Below, piece after piece: positions 62,831-64,000 of a DNA stretch of 64,000 bases; positions within the stretch are counted from its first letter, which is position 1, and every line of letters starts with the position of its first letter. The notes under the pieces are model-generated. The model searched no databases. It saw only the letters and a list, made by a program, of their open reading frames with translations, and was not told the DNA's origin. The translations under genes were made by a program, and so were the position numbers. The DNA is from Yponomeuta sedellus (taxonomy: Eukaryota; Arthropoda; Insecta; Lepidoptera; Yponomeutidae), in NCBI GenBank assembly GCA_934045075.1, contig OW203724.1, positions 9,101,473 to 9,165,472 of the forward strand, in the 5' to 3' direction.

Positions 62831-63096
62831 TTAGGCTGACATTCAGAGACGAAAACTAAGCAAAGACTGGTCTTAGAAATGTCACAATCACGTACTAGGG
62901 CTGACATTCAGAGACGAAAACTAAGCAAAGACTGGTCTTAGAAATGTCAAAATCACGTACTAAATATTTATATTTTGACATTTCTGAGACCGATCTTAGC
63001 TTAGTTTTCGTCTCTGAATGTCAGCCTAAATATTTATATTTTGACATTTCTGAGACCGATCTTAGCTTAGTTTTCGTCTCTGAATGTCAGCCTTAG
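62831..63096. mobile_element. Double fold-back element (arms duplicated: A A A' A')
   Basis: Arm A ('ggctgacattcagagacgaa' ... 'ggtcttagaaatgtca') occurs at 62834 and 62899. The inverse arm ('ttttgacatttctgagaccg' ... 'gtctctgaatgtcagcc') occurs at ~62973 and ~63039. A and A' differ slightly but consistently ('caaagactggtctta' vs 'ctaagatcggtctca'). Likely a MITE with arms duplicated. Confidence 0.72.
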
Positions 63097-63117
63097 TCTT
63101 TTAAAAGAGTGAATTAT

Positions 63118-63288
63118 TGTAGACTTTTAGTCCGGATCTACTTACGGGTGTTGTTATATCGGAAGAGTCCGACCAGGTTTCGCTCCGATTCGCAGAGCTT
63201 AATCATGGTGAGCAGAGACGGAGCTCGCGTCGTCGGTTGCTCGTCTCACACTCTGCAATGTGTTGTGCTTACGAAAGTTTTAGTTAAA
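63118..63288 (+). mobile_element. Fold-back retroposon, medium form
   Basis: A 15-bp perfect duplication AAAAGAGTGAATTAT (63103-63117, 63289-63303). Left arm 'agacttttagtccggatcta' to 'ctccgattcgcagagctta'; centre 'agcagagacggagctcgcgt', which is inverted relative to 53674-53924; right arm deleted; 3' end 'gtgttgtgcttacgaaagtt'. Confidence 0.78.
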
Positions 63289-63426
63289 AAAAGAGTGAAT
63301 TATATTGAAAAGTGATCTTTATTTTAGGAATTACCAGAAACATTTCGCATTAGTTCTAGAGCATATTTTACACATTCATAGGAGTATTTTACTTATATTT
63401 TTAAAATAATTATTATCATTTAATAA

Positions 63427-63683
63427 GCGGTTGGGGCGCAGCATTAGATAGACCACGGGGTATCTCATTTGGGAGGTCGTGAGTTCGAAACCCGGCATTT
63501 ACCAATGACAATGCTAAGTAACATTATGTGAAATCGCAGTACAATAATACCACACGATAATCGTTAAGGAAAACATCGTGAAGAAAATAGAGTATCTGAG
63601 GGGTTCGCATAATTTAGCGCTTGACTTCAGGCATCGACACCCTTAGAAGGATGCACAAAGGCCTAGTTGAACTAAGTTAGTTT
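63427..63683 (+). mobile_element. D-SINE, forward, diverged
   Basis: Head 'gcggttggggcgcagcatta' / 'gtcgtgagttcgaaacccgg', core 'taaggaaaacatcgtgaag'; the 3' part after 'ctgaggggttcgcataattt' is distinct from the other D-SINEs. Confidence 0.7.
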
Positions 63684-63966
63684 GTAATGGTGCAAACCTT
63701 TTTACACCATTTTGATTTATTTTTCTATCTATCATTTTCAAATATTTATATTAAAATAGCAATGTATGTGCTTGTATGTAAATGTTATGTTATGTTATTT
63801 ACGTCACACATTTTTCGATTTTCCCCATTTTTCATCATTACTACTTTACCCTTCGACCAGATCTGACTATTTTACCTGCTTATCCGTTTTTATTTACTTT
63901 TTCTGTTTTATTATACTACTAATCTACAAATAAAACAACACCTGAAGTCGTTCCAGTTCTTATTAT
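63684..63966 (+). repeat. Dispersed repeat, partner of 5206-5579, without Helitron
   Basis: Same order of blocks as 5206-5579. Where that copy holds a Helitron, this one reads 'ttattatactactaatctac' and 'aaataaaacaacacc'. It has its own small insert (63760-63806) with the Gly-SINE tail 'caatgtatgtgcttgtatgt'. Confidence 0.6.
63760..63806 (+). repeat. Gly-SINE 3' end fragment
   Basis: 'gcaatgtatgtgcttgtatg' followed by 'taaatgttatgttatgtt'. Confidence 0.65.
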
Positions 63967-64000
63967 TTGTAAAGGATATACAGCATTTCAAGTTTCTTTC

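Overview
This window looks like intergenic, transposon-packed DNA from an insect, most probably a moth or butterfly (Lepidoptera). The inference rests on AT-rich sequence, a lepidopteran-type SINE core (gaaggaaaacatcgt...aggaaacc), short Helitron-like elements ending in CTAG, retroposon tails of the type 'ataaagaatatt' plus a microsatellite, the 'cagcagtgg...ggctga(aga)n' LINE tail, and an LTR element resembling the kabuki/CsRn1 group of Gypsy elements. No host protein-coding gene, functional tRNA/rRNA gene or CRISPR array could be supported. Almost every long open frame is a microsatellite or a SINE read through by chance.

The only substantial coding remains are of retroelements. They are a defective Gypsy-type LTR retrotransposon (51182-53436, 5-bp target duplication, gag plus the end of integrase, protease/RT/RNaseH missing), the C-terminal end of a LINE reverse transcriptase (25612-25975), a second frameshifted LINE end (27490-27840), two opposed LINE 3' ends (32213-33135), and six copies of another LINE 3' end.

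The rest is a mosaic of short repeats, for which I use working labels. T-SINE is a tRNA-like retroposon with a 308-bp unit and about 16 loci, often fold-back or multimeric. 5S-SINE carries a 5S rRNA-like block with about 11 loci. Gly-SINE has a tRNA-Gly-like head. D-SINE is another tRNA-headed SINE with the lepidopteran core. Non-autonomous DNA elements include a 586-bp TA-flanked element with very long inverted repeats, a GGCC-ended element, ~135-bp elements ending in a GTTTCT motif, and several Helitron-like elements. There are also tetra- and pentanucleotide microsatellites.

Layout: 1-11 kb, sparse, with fold-backs and a Helitron; 11-26 kb, dense SINEs and two long microsatellites; 26-29 kb, a ~0.6-kb repeat flanking a LINE fragment; 29.3-31.9 kb, a nested fold-back element; 32-36 kb, LINE ends and a four-unit T-SINE array; 36-50 kb, scattered SINEs, an inverted 5S-SINE pair and a pentanucleotide tract; 50-54.5 kb, the LTR element, a fold-back retroposon and a T-SINE dimer; 54-64 kb, more SINEs, an 81-unit tetranucleotide tract and clustered hairpins.

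The most interesting signal is the T-SINE family. Several insertions with one pair of 11-15 bp target duplications contain more than one unit (two dimers and a 1.48-kb array), and many are inverted at one end with the inversion always cut at the same internal TTTTTAAA. This suggests multimeric RNA templates and twin priming at a fixed internal site. A second candidate novelty is a long-hairpin retroposon with 13-15 bp target duplications (24671, 53674, 63118). All coordinates were read by eye, so boundaries may be off by a few bases.
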